64,000 nucleotides of DNA, from assembly GCA_025201765.1 (NCBI GenBank), contig MU623344.1:1-64000 (forward strand), written 5' to 3'. Numbering within the stretch: the stretch's first letter is position 1; the number at the start of each line of letters is the position of its first letter. This stretch comes from Daldinia sp. FL1419 (Eukaryota; Ascomycota; Sordariomycetes; Xylariales; Hypoxylaceae). Positions 47,660 to 60,581 of the stretch are shown in pieces. The notes below the pieces were generated by a model. It was not told the DNA's origin. It did no database searches and saw only the letters and a program-made list of their open reading frames with translations. The position numbers and the translations under genes were made by a program.

Positions 47660-48865
47660 TCAAGGCTCCATGATCCAGGGTAACTGGGGGATCGCCAAGT
47701 TGTCGATGCCAAACCCCTCCTTCATGTCATTCATAATGGCTATCATGCTGTGGAGGTAGGACCGGCCTGCCCAAAGCAGTTCCTCAAGGTCCAGACTCCC
47801 AACTTCGCCTTTTATCAAGGCCTTGGCAGCATTCCTCTGACTCTCAATGAAAAATCCGATTAAGTCAAAGATAAGCGTCAGGGCCCACCGCAGTTCTGGC
47901 TCTAGGTAGGTTATGCCCTGGGCATAACAGCACCACCAGCGTGCCTCGATCAGCGCCCTGTCGCATCCGCCGTCTCCTTCGATGGCATCAAGAGGCTTAA
48001 AGTACGTTTTGATGCGACGCTCGCTAGCCACCGGCTGTATGGCGGGCCATCCTTTGTAGTCTGTGTATCGGAACAGGAAGACCCCTCGACGAACGCGGTG
48101 CCACTGGACCGGCTGTACGTCGAAAACGGCCGGGTTATCGTAAGGTATAAATTGTAGGAAGTCAGTCCGACTACCCTCGCGGCACCGCTGAATAGGTAGA
48201 TGTACAATTTTTCTAGGCGGAATGGCGGAAAGGTGGCTGTGCTTCCCTGATGGTGATGTGGGATCTTGCATGATGATATCACCGTCTGCGTCTGCTATGT
48301 AGGTGTCATACTCGTCGGAACTAGAATTCTATTCAATACGGCTTGGAGCTCTGGCGCCGCTGTTTGTTATCTCGGGGTCCTGGTGAACACGCTTCCAGTT
48401 ATTGAGCTGTGACATGTTGCGGTAGTTACGGGCGCGTTCGCTAAGACTGTCGAGTATTTCCTTCATGGCCAACAATGGACGTTTGTTTCTATCTAAGGGT
48501 GTCGTTGTGGTAGCGGTATTGGTCGCGGTACTATTCTCGAAGTCAAACAAAGGGTCATAAGCACCTGTCCGGCCGAAAGGAGACTCGGTTGCGACGGTTG
48601 ATACGTTACCAGGCCCAGCGGTGGCGGTAATGTCAGACTCGGGATGCTTGGCGGCTTCTTTAGGGAACTTGAAGAAGAGCCAGGCGCACTCCCCGCATAG
48701 TGGCTGCGGGAGACGCCGATGGGCCTTTACTGCGACGCAGTGATAGACGTGGTGAATGGAACAATAGTAAAATGTGGCGCCCGGACTAGTGTCCTTGTCG
48801 TGGTCAAGCTTTATTGCTGAGCCGTTCGGGCGAACGAGATGACACTTGGGCATGCGACAAGACAT
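47660..48865 (-). pseudogene. Unknown gene interrupted by one in-frame TAG
   Basis: One reading frame of 402 codons runs from the ATG at 48865 to the stop at 47660, broken only by a TAG at 48331-48329. The first 178 codons encode a Cys/His-rich start (CRMPKCH, then CSIHHVYHC, then CGEC) that could bind zinc, and a Ser/Thr-rich linker. After the stop the same frame continues through an acidic DEYDTYIADADGD strip into a 203-residue aromatic-rich domain. I found no GT-AG intron that removes the TAG and keeps the frame. Changing CAG to TAG is a CpA-to-TpA transition, the kind RIP makes, so a nonsense mutation is plausible. Alternatives are two separate genes, a sequencing error or an unusual intron. 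The family is not recognised. Confidence 0.6.
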
Positions 48866-51328
48866 TTTCTATAATTGTAACTTTTTAATTTCGATTTCTC
48901 GTATATTTGTTATAACGAACGTAACTTAATAAAGCAAGTAGATGTATTTGATTTGATCTGGTAATTCTGTGTAAAAGTGAAGTCTACGTGAAAGTTAGCT
49001 TGGGAATGTGACTGGGGGGGAAGATGAGAATTTACGTTACGTGAGAAGTAGATGTACCCAACGAGTACGAAGAAAAAACAAGACTTCGGGGACGTAATCG
49101 ACTCTTGTAAAAAGGGGTCCGTAAAGTATTGGCATTCTGGAAAGTGGATTCGGGCTTTGAAATGCGATTGGGGCTTGTTTTCGTTTAAGTTTAAAGGATT
49201 TCTTTCCAAGTGGGAAGAAATGACCTGTCGCCTTCTATGCTCATCATTGTCATTTCAAGGGAAACGATGGGCGAAGGCATGTACGTATTGTACCCAGTAA
49301 CAACATTAGTTTCCCGGCTACTAGAGTAATACATACGTAATCCTAGCTGATATTCAAGTAACACAGCTGAGGTAGAAAACCCGTAGCAGGAAACCGGCGT
49401 AGTTTCCTCTTTCCGGGTCGGGTACTGTCCTCCCAGAGGTACCTAAGATTGGGCACTTGCGTTTCGACAGGTTAGGTTAGGGGGTTAAGGTTTCTCTACC
49501 TTTCTCTTTCCCGCCTTCCTGCCTGCCTGCCTGTCTGTCTGCCTGCCTACATAAACATAACCATATAGGTACCGTGCCCGACCATTGGGCGCTTTCCTCT
49601 TGAAAAAAAGTACGGTTTTTTTTGTCACAAGAATCCAAGGAAGTTTCAATGCTATTCATACTATAATGTTCCAAGGTTATTATGGTTTATGAATGCAGCA
49701 TGTACCAACTTAGAAGAGGGGGGCCTCCTGAATACATACCTAATGTAAGCAACAAAGCACCTGTATAAAACGCCTGGGCCGCAATAGCTTGATAAGCTAT
49801 TAGGGAGCATTAACGTGTCCGTGCCGCCCTCTTATCTTTTAAACAAAACAAGTTTTCATTATCCTATTTCAACATTCAAAATAAGAATAAGATCTTAGCA
49901 GGCCATTTGAATCGTCGAGGAGCCGAATTGCCCGACTATAGCTACTAGATATAGTAAGTCCATCCTTCGCCCTCGACGCAGCCAAAGTCATAATAGTCCA
50001 GAGCTATGTTCTCCCTCGACGTATTCCCATGACACGTTACGCGTGTAGGGTATCTTCTAAGAGCTACGCATTAAGGGGGAGCGTCGACTAGGAAGTATGG
50101 TGTTGCACAGGTAAATAAGTGACCAATGATATAAAAGTGGGAGAAAAGATAGCACCAAGGATGGAAAGCGTGTCGAGCCCTAAACCCGGTCTATTGGAAA
50201 GTCAGGTACCGAGGGGGAAAGCGCCCGCGTCTGCTGTGTAACGTCGGAACTTCCGAGCTCAGAAACCCGAACCAAGATTGGATGCCGGAGCCTCATAAGT
50301 AACTTGCATGTACTCTCGAACGGCTGTAGTCATCAGGCCGTCTTACATACCTACCCGGTACTCGGTCATCCCCGGGTGGATGGGTTGGTACCTGATGACA
50401 CTTTCCCACCCCCGACGCCTGTGCGTAATATGCGTATATGCTACATATGTACGAACGTGCATCTCCACCTTTAAGAAACCTACGCCAGTAAAGAACCAGT
50501 AATACACCAGTAAAGCACCGTGTTCACCAGGGTGCTACCCCCTTGAGCCTCACCCAAGCCTCGCAGGGCTGACGGGGACTTAGGACGAATGATATTCGAC
50601 TTGCCTAAGCCACTCGCGTCTCGGATGCATTATTACTGACGAATCAGATATAATACAATAATATTATACTGTCCCGGGCCTATTCCCGGGGTACTCGGCC
50701 TGCTTTTATCAACAGTTTGTTATGATTCGCTAAAGCTTGCGAGTTGTTTAAAGCATTAGAGTGCCGACTTGACTCACGAGCATGAAATAGATTTCACTTC
50801 TTTAAATAGATACGTGAAGGCTACTCCTTCGCGTTTCTGGGTATTGCCGCTTTCTACATGCTCATACACGTCTAACCGGCCGATCTCGAATCTATTGGGA
50901 CGCCCCCTTTCCCCTCCGTATCCCCGAAAAAAATGAAGTAAAAAAGAACAATAGATGAAAAGAAAAATTTTGTATCGAGTTTCATGCTCGCAATCCCATG
51001 GAGCAGACACCGACTTTTCAAGTCAGCAAGCCAATGACTATGAAATGACGTGTACTCCTAGAAATGCGCCCCCCCCCCCTGAAGACTGATTTTCTTTTCC
51101 AGGCAGACACTAGGCCTTAGTGAATTCGATAGCCAATGCCGTTGACCGGGACAGGGTCAAGATTGATTCGTCACGCTCTTTCGAGTATGCAGAGAAAGGA
51201 ATTGAGAAATGATATTGTGATGGTTGGGCAGAATAGAGCCCCGTTGTCGGCCCATGCCTGGTTTCTCAGTCAGTCGAGAACTTCCAAATATCACCTGACA
51301 ATTGGCAACTGACTTGAAGTTGTTCGAT
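48866..51328. other. Intergenic stretch of 2.5 kb
   Basis: No supported gene. A GCCT/GTCT tetranucleotide tract lies at about 49517-49550. Runs of G (49013-49020) and C (51069-51079) are present. Open frames at 48910-49300 overlap on both strands without domains. Confidence 0.45.
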
Positions 51329-51589
51329 TCAGGCGACGTAAGTTCCGCAGTACGGACAGTCCCGTCCGGGTAAGACCCAAACTTCTTGGCCTTTGCTCTG
51401 GCAAGTAGGGCAGCGTTTTCCGGGGGCCTTGTGGAACTTGTTAGAGAGATGTTCTATTCTCATAGATGGGTAGCTGACACGTACAGTTCCAGACATATCA
51501 ACCGAGGGGCAAGCTTGGTTAGACACTATGCGAGGATAATTGCTGGTTTGAGATGCCGGGCGAGAGCAGTGAGCGTGAGAACAGGTCAT
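51329..51589 (-). CDS. Possible small zinc-ribbon protein, 86 aa
   Basis: From the first ATG (51589-51587) the frame encodes 86 residues. It begins MTCSHAHCSRP and ends with two CxxC knuckles (RCPTCQ and DCPYCG) separated by about sixteen residues, a typical zinc-ribbon layout. No other domain or membrane helix is present. Short Cys-rich proteins of this type are common in filamentous fungi and mostly uncharacterised. The frame could extend upstream through an undetected exon. I rate it real mainly because of the paired knuckles. Confidence 0.5.
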   Translation of the reverse strand: MTCSHAHCSRPASQTSNYPRIVSNQACPSVDMSGTVRVSYPSMRIEHLSNKFHKAPGKRCPTCQSKGQEVWVLPGRDCPYCGTYVA

Positions 51590-53593
51590 GGTGCAAGGTT
51601 CTCTCGGTGGCAGGGATGATATGTAGGAGGGGAAGAAATCTATCAAAGGAGCGTTGATAAATATGGGAAGTGCTATTGGCGAGAAAAGCGACGAGACGAG
51701 CGTGGATAATAATGGATGGTGTGGTATGTCTGACCAAACTCGGAGTCCCTACGGCCGTACTTATACTTTTCTAGGTAGGTCAACACCGAAACATGGGCCG
51801 AGGGGAGGTGTATCGTAGGGCCAAGGCAAGAGGGTCAATTCAAAAGGCCACGATTTGCCGCGTTGGGTGCGGCTGGCGTACTTAGTCCCTGCGTGGAAAA
51901 AAAAAAGTAAAAAAAGTAGGAGCATGTATGTATCCGACGAAGAAGCACGGAATCATGTCGAGCGCGCAGCGGAAGGCTCGCGGCAGAGTGTGCCCCTTCG
52001 CTCTCTATTCGTCAGGGGCACGGATCTAAACCAATGTAATAATAATATTGCAAGTCAAGTTTTGAGCAATATCCCGGCAAAAAGCACCATTACGGTGACT
52101 GAGCCCGATGCGTCCAGCCATGCTTCGATAGGGAGGAAGACACGGCGACCTGAATTTTTCTTACAGGACACACAACTCACACAAGTGGGGTTGATCTCGA
52201 GGGCAGAAAGGGCAGAAAGGGCGGAAACGTGGGACAGAGTCAGGCCGTAGACTTCTTGGCACTGAATGACATCTGTATCACTGCGGATATGGCGTCAGGA
52301 GACTTTATTGGACTAATGTTTAAGAGGCAGATCGTGACAGTCATATTGTGTATGTTGTATGCGGGTAGTCTATGTACGATGTACGGTATGGCTTAAAGCA
52401 TGTGTGTGTGTGGGCCGGCAACGTCTCGACGATACTTTTCAGGGTCAGACAAGGCGAGATAAAAAAGCAAGAAAACAGGGATAGCCTGTACTTCCAAACT
52501 ACCTAGTTACGATTTTCATTAAGACCGGGTTGGCGGATACTCGGGCCCGTCGGGGGATTTTGTGAGATCTTGAAGTGGGGAGAAGAGACAAAAGAAAACC
52601 GAGAGGGAAATTCGATATATGTTTAAAATAGGTAAAGGTAGAAATAGAAAATGTCGAATAATAATAGAAGGGGGAAACATTGGGAACGGGGGGGGGAAAC
52701 AAGCAATTAGAAAAAGTATAATTTTTTTAAAAATGTTCCAAGGTTACCCATTTTCCTACGTTGTACGTGATAGGCTTATGGTTTTTGGAAATGTACGTTT
52801 GTATATACCATATACCTTGGTGGATTATTTAGGTGCGGTTAGGAGGTAGGGGGTCATTTACAGGGTGGATATTATATGTGCAATTAACTTTATGCAAGAG
52901 GTAGGTAGTACCTAATGTACCTTCACCTACTTAAACCTTACATATGTACATGTACGCGAGATATGCAAGTATGGTATGCATTAGGTATGCATGTATTGCG
53001 CATACTACGTACATTGATATGTAACTTTTAACCTCTTAGATGTATGAAAATCATCCCAGTATCCGGGTTTGCCAAGTTTTTCTGATCCAAGCGTTCGGAT
53101 CCCCCGCGTATAAAAGATATAAAGTTGCATGATAATGGGCAGATCAAAGTAAGGAAATTTGGAATACTAGCGAAGACGTGAATTCTGATATCGAAGATTG
53201 TGGAGAGGGGGGTTGAAGAGCACCCGGGGGGCATTTTATAGATGTATTGTACTTATGTAATTAAGTGACCTATTTCTTACAAAGGGGGAGTACCTCGTCT
53301 TAGTGTACTTTCCCTGTGCGACCTGAACAAACTTTAGGGCTGTTACTGCGTTACTTACCGAGTTCGTTACTGGGTTTTCTCTGGGAAAGCACCTCCTGTT
53401 CACTAACTTCACTAATATTACCTACCAGCCTGACGTTAACGTCCAAACCTTCTCCTAAACTTTCCTTCCGTTCTATACGAGTGGCCTTTGTTTCTTTACT
53501 TCTAGCATACTCCGTATTTTCTTCAACGCTAACAGATGCCCGAAACCCCATCAACTCGTTTTTAACCTAGGATCAAATTTCAATCGTTGGGCT

Positions 53594-53650
53594 TGGAAGT
53601 AGAAGTGGAAGTGGAAGTGGAAGCGGAAAGTGGAAAGTGGAAGGTGGAAG
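53594..53650. repeat. GGAAGT purine repeat
   Basis: A 6-base GGAAGT unit is repeated about eight times with one-base variants (GGAAGC, GGAAAGT). It is a simple purine-rich tract in non-coding DNA. Confidence 0.88.
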
Positions 53651-56181
53651 CATCATCACCACCCTAATTCCTATCATTCCATTCACGCGCATCACGACGC
53701 ACGCCTTCACCCACGGCTCCTTGTCGTTGTTTGAACGCAGAAAAACTAGCGTAGCATAAAAAAGAAGCAAACGCCGATTCGTTGTCTACCCTGTCACTCT
53801 CCCGTGCTACCGCTGCAGTATCCACGCGACGTTGCTGTTGTTGAATTATTTTTGATATCATTTCCCACCTCTCTCGGGTCCCCTTTGCAAAAGTCTAAGA
53901 GAGCTTGCCGTGACCCCTGGACTTGTCCTACTGCTGACTTACAACCAACCAGATTCGCCTCACGGGAGCCAGATAAATCACTCCCCTTATCATTATTTAT
54001 TCTTTTTTATTAATATTTATTTTATTCATTTGATATCACTTTTAAATCAGAAAAAGAGTTACCATAAAGGCAATTGGGCTTTGTTCTTTGGGATTATAAT
54101 CCTTTTGTGGGGATTCAGTTGAGCTGTCTACAAGGCAGATCCTCATACGTGTTCGGCAAGGAGACAGCAATACAAGACCAGAGGTTCAGGTTGATATCTG
54201 ACGTGAAACAACCCGATTGACAAGCTCAAAACCCATTACGTCGTACGTAGCAGTTCCAAGCCGTTAGGTAAGAAGCTCTCCCGTTGCCCAAAGCAGAAAG
54301 TCGATTAATGCTCGTTGATCCTAGGGTTATCTCTAACCGCTACACCACGCCCATACCTTCTTGAACTTACCCGCTAGACGTCTCTCTGGTTGGGCCATCG
54401 TCCCTTCTGATCGAATGATGTTTCTGCTGACAGATTTACGAGCTCCCGTTCGACCAGGGGGTCTATCATATGCCACGGAGTCTACTCCTTTTTGACGCCT
54501 TCGTCTCTGTACCTGTCACCTCAGGGCCTCCTCACGACATGCAGACTGGATTCTAGAGCCCCACAAAGTAACCACATGAGCTGGCATACATGAAGCCTTT
54601 CCCGGTGGATACTAGCCCATTCATCCGAGCGACTCCCGCGAATGATTTCTGAGGAGGTAGTATCCTTGAACCTGGCGTATTAATCTTTGCGGTCACTTAA
54701 TCATTGGTTCTTCCCATAACAGCCCACCGAGTCGCGATTTTTCTGACTCCTCAGATCGTCCACTTAGCCGGCGATCCACCCATGTTTCCATCCCGTTGGT
54801 CGCTTAGGAGGTCGAGCAGGTCAATACAACTAATGCATAGGCCCATTTAGATTGAAAGCCGACCAAGGAAGCACCTAGAAGCGGTCCCTTTGACTAGGGA
54901 AGGCTGCTAATCAAGTTGCCTAAAGATCGACAGCTCGAGCTGAAGCTATTCTAGTGGATAGGAGCTTCGAGGCTCGTAGTCCTTAAGAAAAAAAAATCCC
55001 AGTACCGCTCCACGGGATTACTGAGCGTGTTCGGAGCGGGAAAAAAATGCCCGAATCTAGTAGTAAGGGCCATAATGGGGGCGGTGCTAGTTGAGTTGAA
55101 TTCTATCGCAAAATTGATGAGCATCAACTTTTTCAAAAGCCGCGGAAACGTATTGCCCGTATTCAGCTTTGATAGTCTCAGCCATTTATCAGAGGTATCA
55201 GAAGTATCAGAGGTAGTCTCGCCGTTCTGCATAGCCGACCCATTATCAACATAACGGAGTTTATGCTAGCGGGGGGTCCTTGCAGGTCTCATACCGGAAG
55301 AGTCTTTAACCCGGTATTTTGCATCGAAAAGTGACAGGTCACAATATACCTACCCTATACTTGCTACAACCAGGCTTGACAAGCAATTGGTCGTACTATT
55401 CGGCTATCGCGATATTCAAAATGGTATGCAGCAAGTCTTGCGGATCCTGAGTCCCACTCAGCAAGACAAAGGTCATTGGACTTTGAGAACGTGCATCGAC
55501 GTCGGCGTTGAGATTCAAGTCAGGCCCAACAGACCTGTCACATTCGTCAGCTCTTACCGCCTAGTATCCTCCGTTGTTGGTCAACAGAAAATAAGGTTGA
55601 CGAACATGGATTCTGCAATCGGCGCATGTGTGCTCACCCGTCCAGTCCGTCCAGTAAGAAGCTATTCGTCCGATTTGATTTCCGTCCTGTCAATTCTCAC
55701 ACAACCAAGCCATGCAACGCCCGGGAATGCGCGTGTTTGGGCATTCGCCTGCCTGCACCAGCTGCCGGGCACGCTACGATGGGAGGAAGGATAATACTAT
55801 TTCTACAATAGTAAACTACACTGGTCGAGGCTAACCATAAACAGGTACATCAAGGGCGTATTGATACCGGCCTAGTTACACCCTTGACGACGCCACTTGA
55901 TCTACTCACCGTCCGTGGGTTTGGGCCTCATCCCTGTTTCCATTACAAAGGGTTCGGCAACACCAGAGGGAACTTGCATGGGCTACGGCGTACGGTACCA
56001 TTACGCCGGGACGAATAAGGAGGGGACCACATTCCTAGTCTCGAGCATCGTGCCCCACTGCCGACCTCAAGATAACAGCCATGCTATTGCATCGCTTCCA
56101 TCGAGAATTACTCCTCGACCATCAGGGACACGAGAAATTCCCCGACCGACGTCACCCGTCTCTAGTCCCTAAAAATATCCA

Positions 56182-56213
56182 CTACCTTAGGTACCTACCT
56201 ACCTAACTACCTA
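56182..56213. repeat. ACCT/TAGGTACC cluster
   Basis: Overlapping ACCT units with one TTAGGTACCTACC centre are another copy of the dispersed motif seen throughout the intergenic DNA of this window. Confidence 0.8.
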
Positions 56214-58775
56214 ATTTGCATACCTGAGCACGAGTTGCATACAGCTTGATTGATACCTAGCCTCCGAAGCATGTGGCATCGCTTCTAAAAAGGGTCCATC
56301 CAACCTTCGGCTCTCATGGCCCGAATTTATTTGATGACAACCACCAAGCTGTAATGATGCAGCCTATAGGCAGTGTCAACGCGGTTACAGCCCAGTCGAC
56401 TAGTAAATATCCCCCTGTTAGAACTGTAGCTAACGAGCCACGACGCAACAGTCGCCGGATGCAAATAGTGCGGAGATTGTTCCTCCTAGCCATTGGCGGC
56501 GCATTGCCTGCATGGTATGTTGCCGATTGCGGCATGCATCAGAAACAAGACTATATGGCTGTCAAACGGGTGCTCGCTTGTTTATTGTCATACAATAGAG
56601 AGACAAAATCGAACTTCCATGTCTTAACGAAAAATAGCATACAACATACGACCGTACAGCGTAGCCGCCTGTCCGTTGTTAACAGCGAGCTACTACGTTA
56701 GGTAGCGTTTCCTGAAAGGGATCTTCTCTTTTTGCAGATCTCGTCAGCCGATGACATGGAAGGCTGTTGCGAATTGACTCATTGCAGCAATTACCGACCA
56801 ACACGCAGAGGTTGGTCAGAATCCAGCCATGTCATTGTAACACGCCAGTACGCTTGTTGTAAATCGAGGTGCACCTACATAGTTCGTGCCCTGGTACCTC
56901 TACATTTGCTTGTCACCTTCCGTGGCAGCGTTGATCTTAGAATCGCTACCGCATAACGATTTCCGCTGATATCCCTCAGTGTCTCAGCTAATGTGTGAAA
57001 AAACTTGTAGATTGTGAGATATATGTCGCTCTAGCTTGAGTCGCCGGCCAGTGCGGTGGCGACAAGTTTAAAAGCAACGTTTTGTTGGTGATCAACTCCG
57101 CGACAGGACAAATACCACACACCGACGCCCGCCCCCTTCTCGCTTCTGCCGAAATAGGCGTCGAAAAAAAAAAAGAAAAAAGGCTACCACTGAATTATAG
57201 CTGACAGCCACTATTATGACGGAACCCGTCGCCCACTAACGATGTGAAGGGCAATTAACCTTAAGGCTGGCCATCCCACCTTTTCCGTTCGGCTACTCGG
57301 TTACAGTCGCAGCTGATCTACCCTGGGGAATCTTTAGGTTTCCCCTGGTTTCTAGAAAAAGGGTCTACTACATAATACGGAGCAGATATTGGTTACACAA
57401 AAGTCCCTGACTGGCTGCTTCACGAGCCGACTGACGTCTACCCACTGCTTAGATCCTCTATGAGATCTCCCATCGTAACGTTGCTGCATCTGCCAACGCA
57501 AAAAGGTAAACTTACTACTATGTACCAGGGGTCGTAATAATTCGCGTTCAGTAAGCATGGGGGCGGTTCGGGGTCCGGCTGACCAACCAAGTAAAACAGG
57601 TGCTCCCGCTCAGGAACCTCATGCAGATATTGGGGTATGAAGTTAAAGATGAATGTACCTGCGTCCTTTCTTTTGGCTACTTTGCATATGCATATACCGA
57701 GTACGTACTCGAGATTCGAACCTGAGACCTAAACCCTGAACCTGTCAATTTCGAATTCGTCTAGATGTATAGGCGACGGAGGTTAGTTAGCTGCAAATAG
57801 CTCGAGTATGCGTGGGGGTTCAAGCCCCATGCATGTAACTTACAGCCAGGGTTCGAAGTTGTCAATACCTATCAGCGCGAGGCGTTAAGCGAAAAAAAGA
57901 AAGGGGGAAAGCATATGGCCGCCAGACCTAGGTGACCGAGATGAGCCTCATGACGTGGATGGAACATAGATATCCGCAACGGGAAAAGGCTCAACAATGA
58001 GCATATCTGCTTCTTGTCGAAAGGAGGTGAACCGACACGCGGAAGGGATTTCCCTGCAATCATGCCTAGGTATGCACCCACGCGTCTATGCAGGGAGAAT
58101 CCTTGGTATGGCAAAAAACTATCATACGCATTAAGGGTATAGGCATGAAAATTACACCTGTCATAATACTGCCAAGAGGGCTAGTTTATACGGTCTACCT
58201 ACCCGGGTCCATAGTTGACATCGGAGTCTGGCATCGATAACTTTGGGTCCAACTAATTCCTAGACGTCAACAACAGGCCAAGCTAGGGATAGCAACGCGA
58301 AAAATGAAACGCCACGTTCCATCGACAACTTCCATCTATACGTTTCTAGAATCATTGAGCGGAGCCTGGTCCGGTCCTATATCCGAACCTGGGACTCAAT
58401 TCAAGTTTCTGGGAAAGTCTTAGGGGTCAGATCAAGGATTGAAGAACCGGATACTATCAAGAAAAAGAAAAGTCTGACGGTAATAACTGCCTCAACTACG
58501 TAAGACACATTTTCATGCTTGCCCTGTATCCCTTTTTTTTTCGTTGCCACTATCGAAATCAACGGTCAACGGGTGCACCCGCCCCAATGGTCTGTCTTAG
58601 TTCTCCAAAGAACAAGACAGACTATACTCTAGACAACGCCAGGGATGAAAACGGATATTGAACAGCGAAGCACTGGACGTAAGCCCGACGATTGTAGCTA
58701 GCATATATACCCGGGTAACTGTCTGCCTACATTAGATATGTAGGTAGGCCGACAGCCACACGCACCCCGAATCCA

Positions 58776-58806
58776 ACATGTCAGATTTATGACATGTCAG
58801 ATTTAT
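58776..58806. repeat. 16-base tandem duplication
   Basis: The 16-base unit ACATGTCAGATTTATG is followed at once by a second copy lacking only its last base. About 40 bases upstream an imperfect hairpin (CTGTC...CCTACAT / ATGTAGG...GACAG) lies at 58721-58755. Confidence 0.85.
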
Positions 58807-60581
58807 CTACGGCCGATTCAGCTTCCCGCGTATGCGTTTGCCTAGGACTAGCTAAATTACGGAGCCGGTCAAGCCGCCGGATAACTCACGCTACTCCACG
58901 ACACCCCAAAACCATAGAAGATGAGCAGGAAAGCTTGGGCTAGATCCTGTAGGTCAGAAAGAGTTGAGACAAAGTTGCAGATATGCGAAATTCGATAGCT
59001 CAATTCTCATGATCGAGGATCCGCCATAAAATGCACGAACACAGGAGGGGGATCGATCCACCTCCTCGGAATCAATATCAATATGGGTCGGGTCAGATAG
59101 TAGGAAAACTAGGCAAGATAATGTCCTATAATTTCTTCTTTCTTTCTTGTCTCGGACTCCCTTCTTATCCACTCCACGACTAGTAAACAGATACGTCAGA
59201 AGCATGCCGGCGTGCTTTACTTATCCAATGCTCGACTACCTAGGTACCTAGATGGCCTACATATCACCAACTATCGCCGGTTACACCTCACTATCTAGAA
59301 TCTGCTTCATCTAGGCCATATTGTCTCTAGGATCATCCCTGTCCGTGCCTGCGGGCTAAGAAAGACATACGGACTATAGCTCGCAAATACCTGCCTAGGT
59401 ACGTTGGTTTTCTACTAATTTGGGTACCTTGGAATCGCGCACAAAGGGAAATGCTTCAGGATAGGCAAAAGAGCGGCGGTGACTGACTGACTGAGCACGC
59501 GTACCCGTCGCTCTTATACGACACCGACTCTTGTCTATTCTGCCGTGCAGTTGAACTATTGCTTTCGCCCGGAGCCAGTAAGGAGATGCTCGTGGCCCAC
59601 GAGGTCGTTCTTGGTATGATGATTAGCTGGCTTAAGGATTGGAATGGATATGCCTGTGCCCAGCATAGATACCTGACATTGAAAGTGCGTAGTGGACCGT
59701 AGACATGAGAATTGGCAAAGCAACCGGGACAGTTCCAACTTAGAGGATGACTACCTACTTAATCCAAGTATGTTCTAGAACCATTGGGAGATAGTCCATA
59801 TAGCTGATCCGAAATAATCTATCATCCATACACTAGCCCTATGATATCAATGTCCTGTTAAACCTCCCTCGTCGCATCACAAAGAACTAGACCTAGCGAA
59901 CTCAGCCCGACGAATACGTATAGGTTGCGCCAACGAAGAACAACATGCTCATTGTTCCGGGTATCCTAGCATGCAAAAAATAATACTATTTACAGAAGAA
60001 CGGAAAAAAGGTGAGAATAACAATCAGATACTGCTAATGCCATCCCCAACAGATGAAAAAGATGATGATGATAATGACGAACCACTGCAGTCATACGTCA
60101 GGGCCCCATCTGATAATGCCAGTGCCTTTTTCCCCAGAAAACATGATGCGTCCGGACCGTAGCTGCCGTGTCCTTCCTGGATCCTTGACCAGTTACACCC
60201 GAGATAAGAAGATCAGAGAAAAGAGAAAGGAAGTTCGCTCGTATAATGATCAAAAATGATGATGATGACAATGCTCGACTCGCGCTTTTCCCTAGCACAA
60301 TCTACCGTAGTTTTTTTTCGCCGGTTGCCCGCTCTTCCCTCTTTTCCTTGATATATGGTTGGTTGAATTGTCGCAGCGACAAGATGATAGATGAAATTAG
60401 TTTCGGAAATTGATGTTAGGGTAGGTCGAGGGATGGGCAAAGAGACCCCTGGTTCAATATGTGCGGTCATACACGACTAGCAATGGACCGCTGATCTCGT
60501 GATACGCAAATGGCGTCAAACACGGCGAGTGTTTACCTTGCCGCCTCGGCCTCCGACTTCGCTCGTTCGCATGAAATTGGA

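Larger units (their letters stand above)
51590..60581. other. Nine-kilobase stretch without credible genes
   Basis: Open frames here are at most about 140 codons, usually shared by both strands and without domains (for example 51855-52250, 55387-55794 and 56273-56701). Base composition is not as AT-rich as heavily RIP-mutated DNA. The stretch holds a GGAAGT tract (53594-53650), a TATCAGAGG triplication (about 55188-55216), ACCT clusters (56182-56213 and near 59240), a 16-base tandem duplication at 58776-58806 and poly-purine runs. Non-coding RNAs, strongly decayed repeats or multi-exon genes with tiny exons cannot be excluded. Confidence 0.5.

Noticed and set aside
51855..52250. 131-codon open frame with an AERAERAE repeat
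   Set aside because: The repeat comes from a GGCAGAAA-type simple tract, and no domain or splice partner was found.
57711..57840. tRNA-like pieces: a T-loop-like TTCGAA on the minus strand and GGGGGTTCAAGCCCC on the plus strand
   Set aside because: The stems around them are mismatched, and no acceptor or anticodon stem could be folded on either strand.
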